In this document: piece by piece, positions 14,870 to 23,380 of the stretch
Position numbering within the stretch: position 1 is the stretch's first letter
How the letters are laid out: every line of letters begins with the position of its first letter
Source of the DNA: Halomonas meridiana
GTDB lineage: Bacteria > Pseudomonadota > Gammaproteobacteria > Pseudomonadales > Halomonadaceae
DNA: 64,000 nt
Assembly: GCF_009846525.1 (NCBI RefSeq)
Contig: NZ_CP024621.1
Coordinates: 310,001-374,000, forward strand
Direction: 5' to 3'
Program-made: the position numbers and the translations under genes
The notes under the pieces: generated by a model
Databases searched by the model: none
The model's input: the letters and a program-made list of their open reading frames with translations, nothing else
What the model was told of the DNA's origin: nothing

Positions 14870-17800
14870 AGCGGTCAAAGCGGTTGCAGGGGTCGCGGCG
14901 GCGGTGGTGGGGTTTGCCACTGGTCAGGCTTGGCTTGTGGCCGTTGGTGGCGGGTTACTTTCCCAAAGCCTTGCCAAGACTCCCAGCGTTGGGAGCGGCA
15001 CTCAAACCGAGCTAAAACAGGTTATCCGCAGCTCAAAAGAGCCCGCTCGCTACGTGTTTGGCCGCGCCGGTACCGGTGCATTGTTGGCGTGGGCGCAAGA
15101 GCAACCGGGCGAACAGCAGGAGAACGAACGGCTGCACCTGGTGTACGTGCTGACCGAGGGCACCATCGCAGGCCTTGATCAGATCTACGTCGATCAAGAG
15201 CCGGTGGCCAGCGCGGGCGACCGCATCGAATACCAGCTCATCACCGGCGCCACTGCCCCCGATGCCTACATGCTGGCGAATAGCCCGGATTGGCAAAACA
15301 GCCAGATTGGGCGTGATCTCTCTTGGGTGCGCGTCACTCTCAAATACGACCCCGACTACTTTGCCAGCGGCATTCCGGATCTGCTCTTTGAGTACCGTGG
15401 CCGTAACGATATTTACGACCCGCGCACCTTAACCAGCGGCTACACCAACAACGCCGCGCTGGTCATCCTGTGGTACATCCGCCACCGTTTGCGCGTGCCC
15501 GATGATGAGATCCTGTGGGATACGTTCATCGATGCCGCGAACGTGTGCGATGAGATCATCACGAACCCAGACGGCAGCACCGAGCGCCGCTATACCGTCA
15601 GCGGTGGCTTCAAAGCCGACGAGCGTAAAGACCGCGTATTGGCAGACCTAGAGGCCGCGTGCGCGGGCTCGCTGATTCGCGTGGGCGGTAAGTTTGGCTT
15701 ACAGGTGGGCGCGTACTACGGCCCCTATGAGCTGACCATTGATGAAGACATGGTGATCGGCACCGTTACCGGGCAAACCGAGGTATCACGCGCCGATGCC
15801 GTGAACACCATGCGCGGCAAGTTTATCTCTCCGGAACAGCGCTGGACTGAAACCGACTACCCCGCCGTGAGCGTGGCCGAGTGGGTGGCTGAAGATGGGG
15901 AGGAAATTGAGGATACGCTAGATCTCCGTTTCGTCAGCAGCCCCTACCAAGCTCAACGCCTCGCCAATATCGCGCTACGCCGTAAGCGGGCCGGGGGCAC
16001 GTTAGAGCTACCGCTGAACTTCCGGGGCTACGCCTGCCGCCCGGGCCGGGTTGTGCAGGTGGCCTTGCCCACGCTGAATATCAGCGGTGAGTTCCGCGTG
16101 GTTGACTGGGATTTCAGCGGGGAAAACGGCTGCCGCGTCACGCTGCAGCAGGAACAGCCCGAGATCTACGACGACGCCGTGGGCCAACCCTTTAACCCGT
16201 TCGGCTTCATCCAACTGCCTGCTGGTGGCATCGGCTCGCCTACGGGCCTGCAGTACGTGCTACAAAACGTGGGCGAAGTCATCCAAGGTCGTTTGGTGTG
16301 GAACCCGGTAGACGCCGCGCTGCATTACAACGTGGTGATCAAGCGCGACGGCGTGGCCGTACAAGCGGCACAAGTGCCCGCAGGCGTAGAGCGCTGTGAC
16401 GTGGGCGGGCTGGAAGCGGGGAGCTACACAGCAGAAGTGCGGGCGCGTGGGCGGCTGGGGCAGTCTGGCCCTGCCGTGGTGTCGTTTGCCATCAACGTAC
16501 CGCCGATGCCGGAGAGCGTCGGTATCTCTGCCGCGAACGACAGCATCACCCTAACGCCACGCCTGAGTGGCAGCTATGGCCGGGTAGAATTCGAGTTCCG
16601 CTGGAGTGCTACACAGCTACCGCTTAACCAGGTGGCCGCCAGCGCTGAGTATCTGAGCATTGGTGCCAGCTATACCCACACAGGTTTAACGTGGGGCACC
16701 GATTACCACTACTACGTGCGCAGCGTAAACGCCTACGGTGCCAGCCCCTGGCTCTACGTGCCAGCTTCTACCACCGCTGACATTGAGCAGATCCTGCAGG
16801 GGCTAACGGGCGAGATCCGCGAAAGCGCATTAGACCAGGCCCTACAGGAGCGCATCGACAAAATCGACGGTCCTGCATCGCTACCCGGCAGCGTTGCCCA
16901 ACGCATCGCCGCCGAAGCGGAGCAGCGTGGCGAGGAAGTCGAGACGGTGCGAAGCGAGCTGGTCGACGGCTTTGAAGCCGAAGCCCTGGCCCGTGCCCAA
17001 GCCATCCAGCAGGAAACCGACAACCGCACGGTGGCCATCACTGCACTGAGCGAGCAGGTAGAAACCGAGTTCGGGCTGCTGGGGTTAGAGATCAACGCCA
17101 TTGCAGCGGCCTACGATGCCGCGGCGGCGTCGATCTACACCATGACCCAGATCCGTATCAACGACGCGGAAGTGGTGGCCACTCAGATCAACCAGCTGAG
17201 CGGGCGTGTAGAGGACAACGAATCGCTGATCCTCGACGAACGGCAGATTCGTACCAACCAGTACAGCTCGCTGGCCACGCAGGTAGGTATTCTCTCAGCA
17301 CGACTGGATGCCCGCCCATCGCTCAATAGCGGCTTTGAGCCGGGGGCGGATTTTGACGCCTGGAGCGCGACCAGCGGCAACGCCATTAGCGCCGTCACCA
17401 GCGGTGTTTATAGTGGGCTGCAATCCGCGTTGGTCACCTCGACCACCAGCAGCGCGAACCCTAACGGCGGGGGCGTGCGTCGCATCATCGCGCCTGAAAC
17501 GGCGGCGGAGTTTGCAGGGCATGAGATCCGCCTAGCAGTGTATGCCAAACAGCCCGCCACCGGCGCGGCCGCAGAGTTCGCGCTGGCGTATCAGATCGCC
17601 GGGCAGTCGGTGCAATGGCAGCGGTTTACGCCGGGCGCTGAGTGGGCGTTTTATGACGTCGTGATCGACGTCCCCGAAGGCACCGGCGGCGCGCAGCATG
17701 CCGTTGCGATTTGGGGCAGCACCGCCGGGGGTGGCAACGGTGTGCAGGTCGACCGCTTGCTAGTGACCTTTGCGGAAACGGACATTCCCGAAGTCACCGC

Positions 17801-19367
17801 CGCTATCGAACAGATCCAACAAGCCCTGGTCGATCAACAGCAGGCCGTAGCGCAAGAGCTGAGCGGCTTTGAAACGCAGCTCAACAGCAACAGCGCGGCT
17901 ATTCAGGAGGAAATAACCACTCGCAGCACGTTAACCGATTCGCTGGCCACCAGCGTGCAAACCCTGCAGGCGCAAACCCAGGACAACGCCGCGGCGATTA
18001 TTGCCGAGCGCGACGCATGGAGTAGCGAAACCGACGCCCTTGCTCAGCAGATAGAGCAGCTGGTCGCGGATTTAGGCGATGGCGGTGTGGCATCGCTGGA
18101 AGAAGAACGGCAGGTGCGTCGCAGTGAAGATGAGTACTTAGCATCTCTGCAGCGAGTACTTGCTGCCGCCGAAGGTGTCAACTCTGCTACGTATCAGTTC
18201 CAGACCACTACCCGTCTAACCGCCGAAGAAGCCGAAGCGCGCCGCAACGAGCAGCTACAGGCGGAAATCAGCGACAACAAAGCAGCAATACAGAATGAAG
18301 CGAGCGTTCGTGCTACACAGCTCGGCGCTCAGGCATCGCAGCTTAGTGCCCTACAAAGCACCGCGAGCGGCAATACCGCCGCGATTCAAGAGGAGGCCAA
18401 CACGCGGGCAGACCAGTACGGCGCACTGGCTCAGCAGATCGACATTGTTCAAGTGCAGTTCAATGAAGAGCTCGCCAGCGTTCAGCAGAACACCCAAGCG
18501 CAGTACAACGAAAACACAGAGCGGCTGGAAGCGATGTGGACGCTACGCATCGACAACGGCGGGCGGGTGTCGGGCTTTGGGTTAGCCGACGACGGCCAAG
18601 AAAGCTTGCTGGGTTTCCGCGCCGACCGTATCTACTTCGCCCACCCCAACAGCGGCGACGAAGTTTTCCCAATGGTGTTGGATGCCGGGTCGGTCGTGAT
18701 GAACGATGCGCTGATCACGAAACTGTTGTTTACCAAACTGCGCAGCAGTGACGGCAGCGTAGTGTTTCAAAACGGCAAGCTGCAGGCGTCGTATATCGCC
18801 GCCGACCAGCTCACTGTGAATTGGGCGCAGATTCAGAACGTCACTGTTCAGCGGGCGCAAATTGCCGATGCGGCTATCTCCGCCGCCAAGATTGGCATTG
18901 CCGAGGTAGACACCCTGCGAATCCAAGGGAACGCCGTCACGATTCCGCTGGCCGTGCAAAACGCTGGGGCCGTTCAGATTGCCCACGGCTCCCCAGGGTT
19001 TAGCGGCTGGCAGCCGGTGGCAAACATCAATACGGGCCGCGTCATGGAAGGGGGCGGTTCAGTCCAAGGGGTTGTGTTTGTTGCGTGGGAAACGTACATG
19101 GATACCGATCGGAACGGGTCAGCGAGTGAGTTAGAGGTGGAACTGTACAGCACTGCGACCGGCGCCACGCTGTTTCGTGGTCTGTATACCCATGTCTACG
19201 GCGACTCCCGGCGAGACGCATACACCCTAGATAGCCGGCTGATCGGATTCCCAGTATCTGGCACTGATCTACGACTGCGTGCGCGGGCTAAAAGCACTGT
19301 GGCCGCCGGGATACATGACTACCGGGTTATCAACGGCCGTATCACTCTCATCATCACAAAGCGGTGA
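14862..19367 (+). CDS. Central tail fibre / tip attachment protein, J-like
   Basis: 1501 residues from ATG 14862, preceded by TTGGAG. Layout: Ala/Gly-rich hydrophobic N-terminus (1-45); conserved J-type hub domains (about 50-445); two fibronectin type III-like modules (about 455-545 and 548-640); long coiled-coil repeats with AAIQEE-type periods (640-815 and 980-1215); between them a jelly-roll carbohydrate-binding-like module (about 817-980); then a DUF1983-like domain beginning MWTLRIDNGGRVSGFGL (about 1223) and a distinct C-terminal domain (1330-1501). The C-terminus is likely the receptor-contact part. Overlap of 8 bases with the previous gene indicates coupling. Confidence 0.92.
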   Translation: MSKAVKAVAGVAAAVVGFATGQAWLVAVGGGLLSQSLAKTPSVGSGTQTELKQVIRSSKEPARYVFGRAGTGALLAWAQEQPGEQQENERLHLVYVLTEGTIAGLDQIYVDQEPVASAGDRIEYQLITGATAPDAYMLANSPDWQNSQIGRDLSWVRVTLKYDPDYFASGIPDLLFEYRGRNDIYDPRTLTSGYTNNAALVILWYIRHRLRVPDDEILWDTFIDAANVCDEIITNPDGSTERRYTVSGGFKADERKDRVLADLEAACAGSLIRVGGKFGLQVGAYYGPYELTIDEDMVIGTVTGQTEVSRADAVNTMRGKFISPEQRWTETDYPAVSVAEWVAEDGEEIEDTLDLRFVSSPYQAQRLANIALRRKRAGGTLELPLNFRGYACRPGRVVQVALPTLNISGEFRVVDWDFSGENGCRVTLQQEQPEIYDDAVGQPFNPFGFIQLPAGGIGSPTGLQYVLQNVGEVIQGRLVWNPVDAALHYNVVIKRDGVAVQAAQVPAGVERCDVGGLEAGSYTAEVRARGRLGQSGPAVVSFAINVPPMPESVGISAANDSITLTPRLSGSYGRVEFEFRWSATQLPLNQVAASAEYLSIGASYTHTGLTWGTDYHYYVRSVNAYGASPWLYVPASTTADIEQILQGLTGEIRESALDQALQERIDKIDGPASLPGSVAQRIAAEAEQRGEEVETVRSELVDGFEAEALARAQAIQQETDNRTVAITALSEQVETEFGLLGLEINAIAAAYDAAAASIYTMTQIRINDAEVVATQINQLSGRVEDNESLILDERQIRTNQYSSLATQVGILSARLDARPSLNSGFEPGADFDAWSATSGNAISAVTSGVYSGLQSALVTSTTSSANPNGGGVRRIIAPETAAEFAGHEIRLAVYAKQPATGAAAEFALAYQIAGQSVQWQRFTPGAEWAFYDVVIDVPEGTGGAQHAVAIWGSTAGGGNGVQVDRLLVTFAETDIPEVTAAIEQIQQALVDQQQAVAQELSGFETQLNSNSAAIQEEITTRSTLTDSLATSVQTLQAQTQDNAAAIIAERDAWSSETDALAQQIEQLVADLGDGGVASLEEERQVRRSEDEYLASLQRVLAAAEGVNSATYQFQTTTRLTAEEAEARRNEQLQAEISDNKAAIQNEASVRATQLGAQASQLSALQSTASGNTAAIQEEANTRADQYGALAQQIDIVQVQFNEELASVQQNTQAQYNENTERLEAMWTLRIDNGGRVSGFGLADDGQESLLGFRADRIYFAHPNSGDEVFPMVLDAGSVVMNDALITKLLFTKLRSSDGSVVFQNGKLQASYIAADQLTVNWAQIQNVTVQRAQIADAAISAAKIGIAEVDTLRIQGNAVTIPLAVQNAGAVQIAHGSPGFSGWQPVANINTGRVMEGGGSVQGVVFVAWETYMDTDRNGSASELEVELYSTATGATLFRGLYTHVYGDSRRDAYTLDSRLIGFPVSGTDLRLRARAKSTVAAGIHDYRVINGRITLIITKR

Positions 19368-19370
19368 TCT

Positions 19371-19766
19371 ATGAGCATGAGCACTAAGCATTTCCTGTTT
19401 TACGACGCCGATGGTCGCATCACTGCGCAATTCTCGGCACCTTCAGCACGTTATGCGCGGCGGCAGGGCCAGCGTTACGCCCTGGCTAGCGGCCATGAGT
19501 CCGCCGCCACCCACTATGTGGACGTGGCTACCCGACAAGTACGGGCTAAGCGCTCGCTTGACATCGATCAACGCACTGACGGCATGACCATCACGCTAGA
19601 CGGCATACCCGCTGGTGTGACGGTGGCTACCAATGGCCAGCAAGCGGTGACCAATGGCGCGCCGCTAGTCATCACGTATGACCTTCCTGGCACATATGAA
19701 ATCCGGTTAAGCGGCCATATCGAGTACCTAGATAGGGTGGAGGAGGTGACCGTTGACGACGCTTAA
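19371..19766 (+). CDS. Small tail-fibre-region protein, unknown function
   Basis: 131 residues, 3 bases after the J-like gene. The start MSMSTKHFLFYDADGRITA and the later DGMTITLDGIPAGVTVATNG and DLPGTYEIRLSGHIEYLD suggest a beta-sandwich of the Ig-like or fibre-accessory type. It overlaps the next gene by 14 bases. Comparable small proteins between J and the side fibre in related phages are usually uncharacterised tail or fibre attachment proteins. Confidence 0.7.
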   Translation: MSMSTKHFLFYDADGRITAQFSAPSARYARRQGQRYALASGHESAATHYVDVATRQVRAKRSLDIDQRTDGMTITLDGIPAGVTVATNGQQAVTNGAPLVITYDLPGTYEIRLSGHIEYLDRVEEVTVDDA

Positions 19767-20112
19767 CGCGCACACGTTCGCAAGCCGCACCGATGCCGAG
19801 ACACACTACTTGGCGTTGATTGACAGCGCGGCGGCGGCGGCTCGGCACATTGACCCGGCCCAAGCCGAGGTGTACCGGGAAAAGCTGGCAGAGGCGAAAG
19901 CGGGCGGTGGGCCACGGCTCATTGCCGAAGCCGCCGCGCTGGGCATTGACGCTGAGACAGTGCTTAACGGAGTACTCAAAAACCACGAACAGCGGCAGCA
20001 GCATATCCACCGCATCGAGCTAGCCCGCATCACCGCCAAAGCCGCAGTGCGCAACGCCGCAAATGCTGCAGCTATGCACCGCATTTATCGAGAGTATCAG
20101 GAGGCGCTATGA
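19753..20112 (+). CDS. Helical tail-fibre-region protein, TTG start
   Basis: 119 residues, almost entirely alpha-helical and Ala/Glu/Arg rich (for example AQAEVYREKLAEAKAGGG). The start is TTG at 19753; a perfect AGGAGG lies at 19741-19746, 6 bases upstream, which decides the start. It overlaps the preceding gene by 14 bases and the side fibre gene by 4 bases. It may be a fibre assembly chaperone or linker; no family recognised. Confidence 0.72.
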   Translation: MTTLNAHTFASRTDAETHYLALIDSAAAAARHIDPAQAEVYREKLAEAKAGGGPRLIAEAAALGIDAETVLNGVLKNHEQRQQHIHRIELARITAKAAVRNAANAAAMHRIYREYQEAL

Positions 20113-21437
20113 GCGCAGAGCAGGATTTAGCCAACGCCAACGTGCAGATCGCGAACTTGATTGCAGAAGTGACGCGTTTCCGCGACGCGGCGATGGGCAT
20201 CAACAACATCTGGCCGACAATCACCGAGGGGCGGAACAACACGGCGGATGGCAAGTATTTCTCGGTACCGGGCGATGGTGCTTACCTAAAGCTTTACCGC
20301 CGTGCCGGTACTAGCCAAACGCTGATCGCAGAGTTTCCCGATCGTGCTCAAGTGCAAAGCTTGATTGATACGTTGGGTGGGCGTGGGGTCGTGGGTGGTT
20401 CTGGGGATTTGATGGCTGTGGGGGCGTTTGGTTTGGGCTCTAACTCAGCACCAATATTACAAGATGCTGACAACAATGAAATGCAGATTGGATTGTATAC
20501 TATTCGCAGCGGCGTCACGGTCGGCGGCTCCCCAATCGCCAATGGATTTCTATTCAATAATAAGTATACAAGTGGGCGTGTCTGTCATATATACGTAGAC
20601 GAGTCAGTTAATCCAAGAGCTTTTTTGCGCACATACAATTCTGGAGCGGGCGGTTGGGGTCAGTCGTTCCAGTTTTATACAACACGTAATACCACAGTTG
20701 ACAGCAACGGTTTCATCAAGGCTGCATCGCCCATTTTCCGCATCGCCAACAGCGCAGAGAGCGCGACCGACGAAAGCCATAATTTCACCGCCGCGGGAGC
20801 GGGCGCGGCAAATAGCCAAGCCCAAGGCGTCACTGCTTCACACAATGGCGTCGGATTTTACACCGTTGCAGGTTCTTTAGGCTTCGCTGCTAATGGCTGG
20901 ACAGTTGAGATACCCCAGGACAGCAACGGCAATCGTTTGTGTGTTGTGGAAACTGAGCAAGCAGACGATGGCACTATCACTGTGCGCACGTTCTCCAAAA
21001 AGGTCGATTCAGCGACGGGTGATGTAGTAGCCGATCAGCCGATGGATATTCCCGAAGGGCGCTGGATCGATCTACGCCTGAGGATGCCGGAACCACCCAC
21101 TATCGACCACCCGGACGACGCTCCAGAGCCACCCGCACCGCTCACCCCCGAAGAGCAAGAACAGCAGCGCATCGAGCAGCTAGAACGCTGGCGAGCGAGT
21201 GCGGCGATTACGCCACGCCAAGCGCGCTTGGTGTTGGCCAAGCATGGACTGCTGGCTGTCGTTGCCGATGCCATTGCCGCGATTGATGATGATCAAGGTC
21301 GCCAGGTGGCAGAGATTGAGTGGGAGTACGCCACCACGATTGAGCGCTCAGCCCCTTGGGTGAGTGTGCTGTATGGGTCGTTGGGGTTGTCGCAGGAGGG
21401 CGTAGACGAGTTATTCAGGGAGGCGGCGTCGCTCTGA
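20109..21437 (+). CDS. Side tail fibre protein
   Basis: 442 residues. The N-terminal 35 residues form a coiled coil (SAEQDLANANVQIANLIAEV). The middle part (about 100-200) is a knob-like beta region with NGFIKAASPIFRI leading into a conserved fibre tip domain (GWTVEIPQDSNGNRL through EGRWIDLRLRMPEP). A Pro/Glu-rich linker follows, then a helical C-terminal domain (ITPRQARLVLAKHGL through EEGVDELF-like end) often found fused to phage fibres. The stretch about 20440-20700 is clearly more AT-rich than the rest, a sign of recombination in the receptor-binding part. Confidence 0.85.
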   Translation: MSAEQDLANANVQIANLIAEVTRFRDAAMGINNIWPTITEGRNNTADGKYFSVPGDGAYLKLYRRAGTSQTLIAEFPDRAQVQSLIDTLGGRGVVGGSGDLMAVGAFGLGSNSAPILQDADNNEMQIGLYTIRSGVTVGGSPIANGFLFNNKYTSGRVCHIYVDESVNPRAFLRTYNSGAGGWGQSFQFYTTRNTTVDSNGFIKAASPIFRIANSAESATDESHNFTAAGAGAANSQAQGVTASHNGVGFYTVAGSLGFAANGWTVEIPQDSNGNRLCVVETEQADDGTITVRTFSKKVDSATGDVVADQPMDIPEGRWIDLRLRMPEPPTIDHPDDAPEPPAPLTPEEQEQQRIEQLERWRASAAITPRQARLVLAKHGLLAVVADAIAAIDDDQGRQVAEIEWEYATTIERSAPWVSVLYGSLGLSQEGVDELFREAASL

Positions 21438-21438
21438 C

Positions 21439-21552
21439 AACAACGCTGAGCAATTCACGCAGTTTCAGCGGCTGACGGGGTGACGGCAGCGGCTGGTGAA
21501 AGCGGTGCGGGAGGCTGGGACAGTGGAGGGGGTGAACGCTATTCAGTGGTAG
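21439..21552 (+). pseudogene. Short decayed coding remnant after the tail fibre
   Basis: In the frame starting at 21439 the translation reads NNAEQFTQFQRLTG, stop (TGA), then RQRLVKAVREAGTVEGV through NAIQW and a TAG at 21550-21552. The single TGA stands where a Trp codon (TGG) would make a sensible WRQRLVKAVREAG segment, similar in feel to fibre-assembly protein C-termini. This looks like the remains of a longer gene, but it is too short for certainty. Confidence 0.35.
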
Positions 21553-21574
21553 GGCAACAAAACGCAACATCACA

Positions 21575-21598
21575 CGGGCCGCCTTGAGCGGTTTTTTT
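21575..21598 (+). terminator. Terminator at the end of the tail operon
   Basis: Short CCGC/GCGG stem with GC-rich flank followed by seven T. It lies after the last structural gene and before the accessory region. The stem is short, so strength is uncertain. Confidence 0.5.
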
Positions 21599-21678
21599 GT
21601 GCCTTTTGTAAGAGATTTCTTACACAGCCAGTGCTGATTTCCTACATCAATGCAGTGCAGCATGATCTAGAGTGTCGA

Positions 21679-21723
21679 TGTGACGCCATGGAACACCACG
21701 ATTAGCACGATGGTTGCGTCACA
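21679..21723. repeat. Inverted repeat in the intergenic region before the secreted-protein gene
   Basis: TGTGACGC (21679-21686) pairs with GCGTCACA (21716-21723), with CAT/ATG extending the pairing across a bulge; no U-tract follows. The 360-base gap 21438-21797 otherwise holds the coding remnant, a terminator and a small TGTAAG/CTTACA hairpin near 21606. Could be an operator or a structured leader for the next gene. Confidence 0.4.
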
Positions 21724-21797
21724 GTTATGGAAGATGAACTGATTTAAAAGGATTTAAGAGTGCCACGGACGGCGCTGCTTTAGGAATATTCATACCA

Positions 21798-22091
21798 ATG
21801 AAGCCTGCCACTATAATTACCGCTCTATTTCTTTCGACACCTTTACTAGCTCAAGAGCTACCGATTGAAAGCCATGCTCCAGTCTGTGGAAATGGCTCTG
21901 TTGAAATGAGCGATGAAGCGCTGTCTGAGATGTTGGACTGCGTACTGGAACAACGCGATGCCATGGGATATTTGATGGATCGTTGGTCAAATTATACGGC
22001 TGAGCTGAGGCAAGCCTGCGTGGCACGCTCACGCAGTGGGGCAACCGTTGACTATGCCGAGCTTGAAGCCTGCGTGAAAGAAGAAGCTTAA
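21798..22091 (+). CDS. Small secreted cysteine-containing protein, unknown function
   Basis: 97 residues. The N-terminus MKPATIITALFLSTPLLAQE is a typical Sec signal peptide (cleavage near LLAQ). The mature part is helical and acidic with four Cys (in APVCGNG, LDCVLEQ, RQACVAR, EACVKEE) that could make two disulfides in the periplasm. It sits in the accessory region between the fibre operon terminator and ssrA. Not a recognisable Rz, endolysin or holin. A periplasmic cargo function is inference. Confidence 0.7.
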   Translation: MKPATIITALFLSTPLLAQELPIESHAPVCGNGSVEMSDEALSEMLDCVLEQRDAMGYLMDRWSNYTAELRQACVARSRSGATVDYAELEACVKEEA

Positions 22092-22096
22092 CGCTT

Positions 22097-22390
22097 CTAC
22101 TTCCAAAGTCTCCGAACCACTCCCCACTCCCCATCCGGGTTTCGCGCCATGCGCCAAACGCCTTCGCGCATTAAATCCCGCCGCGTGATGATGTACGCCG
22201 CTGTGCCAGGTGTACGGCAGTCCTCAGGATCAAAGCTAGTGCCGTGGCGCCCGCTATAGAGATAGCCGTTGTGAATGATGTGAAACTCAATCACACAACG
22301 GGGGAGTGATGCAGAGGTAAAACGACGCCATCCATTGCGTCCGCGCTCTAGTTTCTTTCGCCAAACCGTAGCCCGGTACCGATCATCCAT
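22097..22390 (-). CDS. Conserved-looking hypothetical protein, second gene of a minus-strand pair
   Basis: 97 residues, basic and Arg/Trp-rich (start MDDRYRATVWRKKLERGRNG). No membrane segment. Its ATG overlaps the stop of the upstream DUF1654 gene by one base (TAATG), so the two are translationally coupled. I do not recognise the family. Position in the accessory tail of the prophage, on the strand opposite to the late genes, suggests expression in the lysogen or under stress. Confidence 0.65.
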   Translation of the reverse strand: MDDRYRATVWRKKLERGRNGWRRFTSASLPRCVIEFHIIHNGYLYSGRHGTSFDPEDCRTPGTAAYIITRRDLMREGVWRMARNPDGEWGVVRRLWK

Positions 22391-22620
22391 TACATTGCCT
22401 CTTCAGGATTCCAGCGTAAGCGCACAGACTCGCCTTTGTCATCAAGGGGGATCATGGTTACGTTCTCTACAGTGCCCAGATCTGCAAGTAGCTGTGCCCA
22501 GTCTTCTGCGGCATCTTCAGCCTGACGTTGGATCTCAACGCAGTGCCTCGACTGGGCGTCAGGGCTACCGATCTTACGCTTCACACGAAGAACAAGTTTT
22601 TCATAGCTCTGAATGCCCAT
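22390..22620 (-). CDS. DUF1654-like protein
   Basis: 76 residues. The pattern SYEKLVLRVKRKIGSP, then a helix with EDWAQLLADLG, and a final ESVRLRWNPEEA agrees closely with DUF1654, a small protein family common in Pseudomonas and relatives and in their prophages. Function is unknown. It is the first gene of a two-gene minus-strand operon. A LexA-like half-site lies just upstream at 22639-22654. Regulation by the SOS response is therefore conceivable but not shown. Confidence 0.75.
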   Translation of the reverse strand: MGIQSYEKLVLRVKRKIGSPDAQSRHCVEIQRQAEDAAEDWAQLLADLGTVENVTMIPLDDKGESVRLRWNPEEAM

Positions 22621-22638
22621 AATAAAATACCTTTTTAA

Positions 22639-22654
22639 TGTTTTTTTTATACAG
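22639..22654 (-). promoter_or_regulatory. Possible LexA-like site upstream of the DUF1654 operon
   Basis: Read on the minus strand: CTGTATAAAAAAAACA, 19 bases before the start codon. The left half CTGT matches the LexA box; the right half departs from ACAG. It resembles the better site before recN (28077-28092). The AT-rich stretch may simply be the promoter. Confidence 0.25.
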
Positions 22655-22716
22655 TATATAGGTTGCTAATCCATGGCAAGATAAAGCCATTACATTAGCT
22701 ATTTCGGAGCTGGTTT

Positions 22717-23304
22717 ATGCACGATCAGGGCGACAATTACTTAACGGCTAATCAGATGCATCCGAATCATTGGAGAAACCGTGCAGCCGATTTACACGCA
22801 TCGGCAGGAGCAGTGTGGTACGCGATGACTCTAGGCAGTGAGGATGTGAGGAAAAGCATAGGGAAATGGGAAGGGTTTGATATGGGGGTCGCGTGCAGGC
22901 CTGTATATTTCATGCTCTGCGGCTTATCCCTAGAGCTAGCGTTGAAAGCGGTCATCACTTTAAAAGAACCTGACACCAAACTAAAGGGGCACAATTTGGT
23001 GACATTGGCACATAAAGCAGGTATCGAGCTAAATACTGAGGATCGGTTGAAGCTCGATTTCTTAACAAGTTCGGTGATTTGGGCGGGCCGCTATCCGGTT
23101 CCGAATAACCCAAATGATGAGAAGCTTCGCAGCTACTTTGACCTAGCGTATCAGGTGTTAACTGAGCCAGCTGACTATGTGAAAGAAATAAAGCTAAGAC
23201 ATAGTAGTGACGCACTTGATTGGCCTGATTTCGATAGAATTTGGCAGAGCGTGATGGCGGGTTTCTACGCGCTTGAAGATGGTGCAGCTAGCACGAAAAG
23301 CTGA
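22717..23304 (+). CDS. HEPN-like protein at the prophage end
   Basis: 195 residues, all-helical. The core LCGLSLELALKAVITLKEP followed by KGHNLVTLAHKAGIEL is typical of HEPN-superfamily proteins, many of which are RNases in toxin or anti-phage systems. A conserved-looking AGRYPVP follows. The only RX4H match is at Arg22-His27 in the first helix, not in the usual C-terminal helix, so nuclease activity is doubtful. It is the last gene before ssrA, a position that often carries defence or fitness cargo. No partner nucleotidyltransferase is adjacent. Confidence 0.6.
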   Translation: MHDQGDNYLTANQMHPNHWRNRAADLHASAGAVWYAMTLGSEDVRKSIGKWEGFDMGVACRPVYFMLCGLSLELALKAVITLKEPDTKLKGHNLVTLAHKAGIELNTEDRLKLDFLTSSVIWAGRYPVPNNPNDEKLRSYFDLAYQVLTEPADYVKEIKLRHSSDALDWPDFDRIWQSVMAGFYALEDGAASTKS

Positions 23305-23357
23305 CTAAAAAACTGACCAAGCTATGCCTAAACAGGCCACTCTCAGACGACAGACAC

Positions 23358-23380
23358 AAAAAAAGCACCCGTAGGTGCTT
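23358..23380 (-). terminator. Terminator of ssrA
   Basis: AAGCACC/GGTGCTT stem with a 4-base loop; on the minus strand it is followed by seven T. It lies 17 bases beyond the tmRNA 3' end. Confidence 0.75.

Noticed and set aside
22335..22622. Plus-strand 95-residue frame over the DUF1654 gene
   Set aside because: It is antisense to two coupled minus-strand genes with good family or start support.
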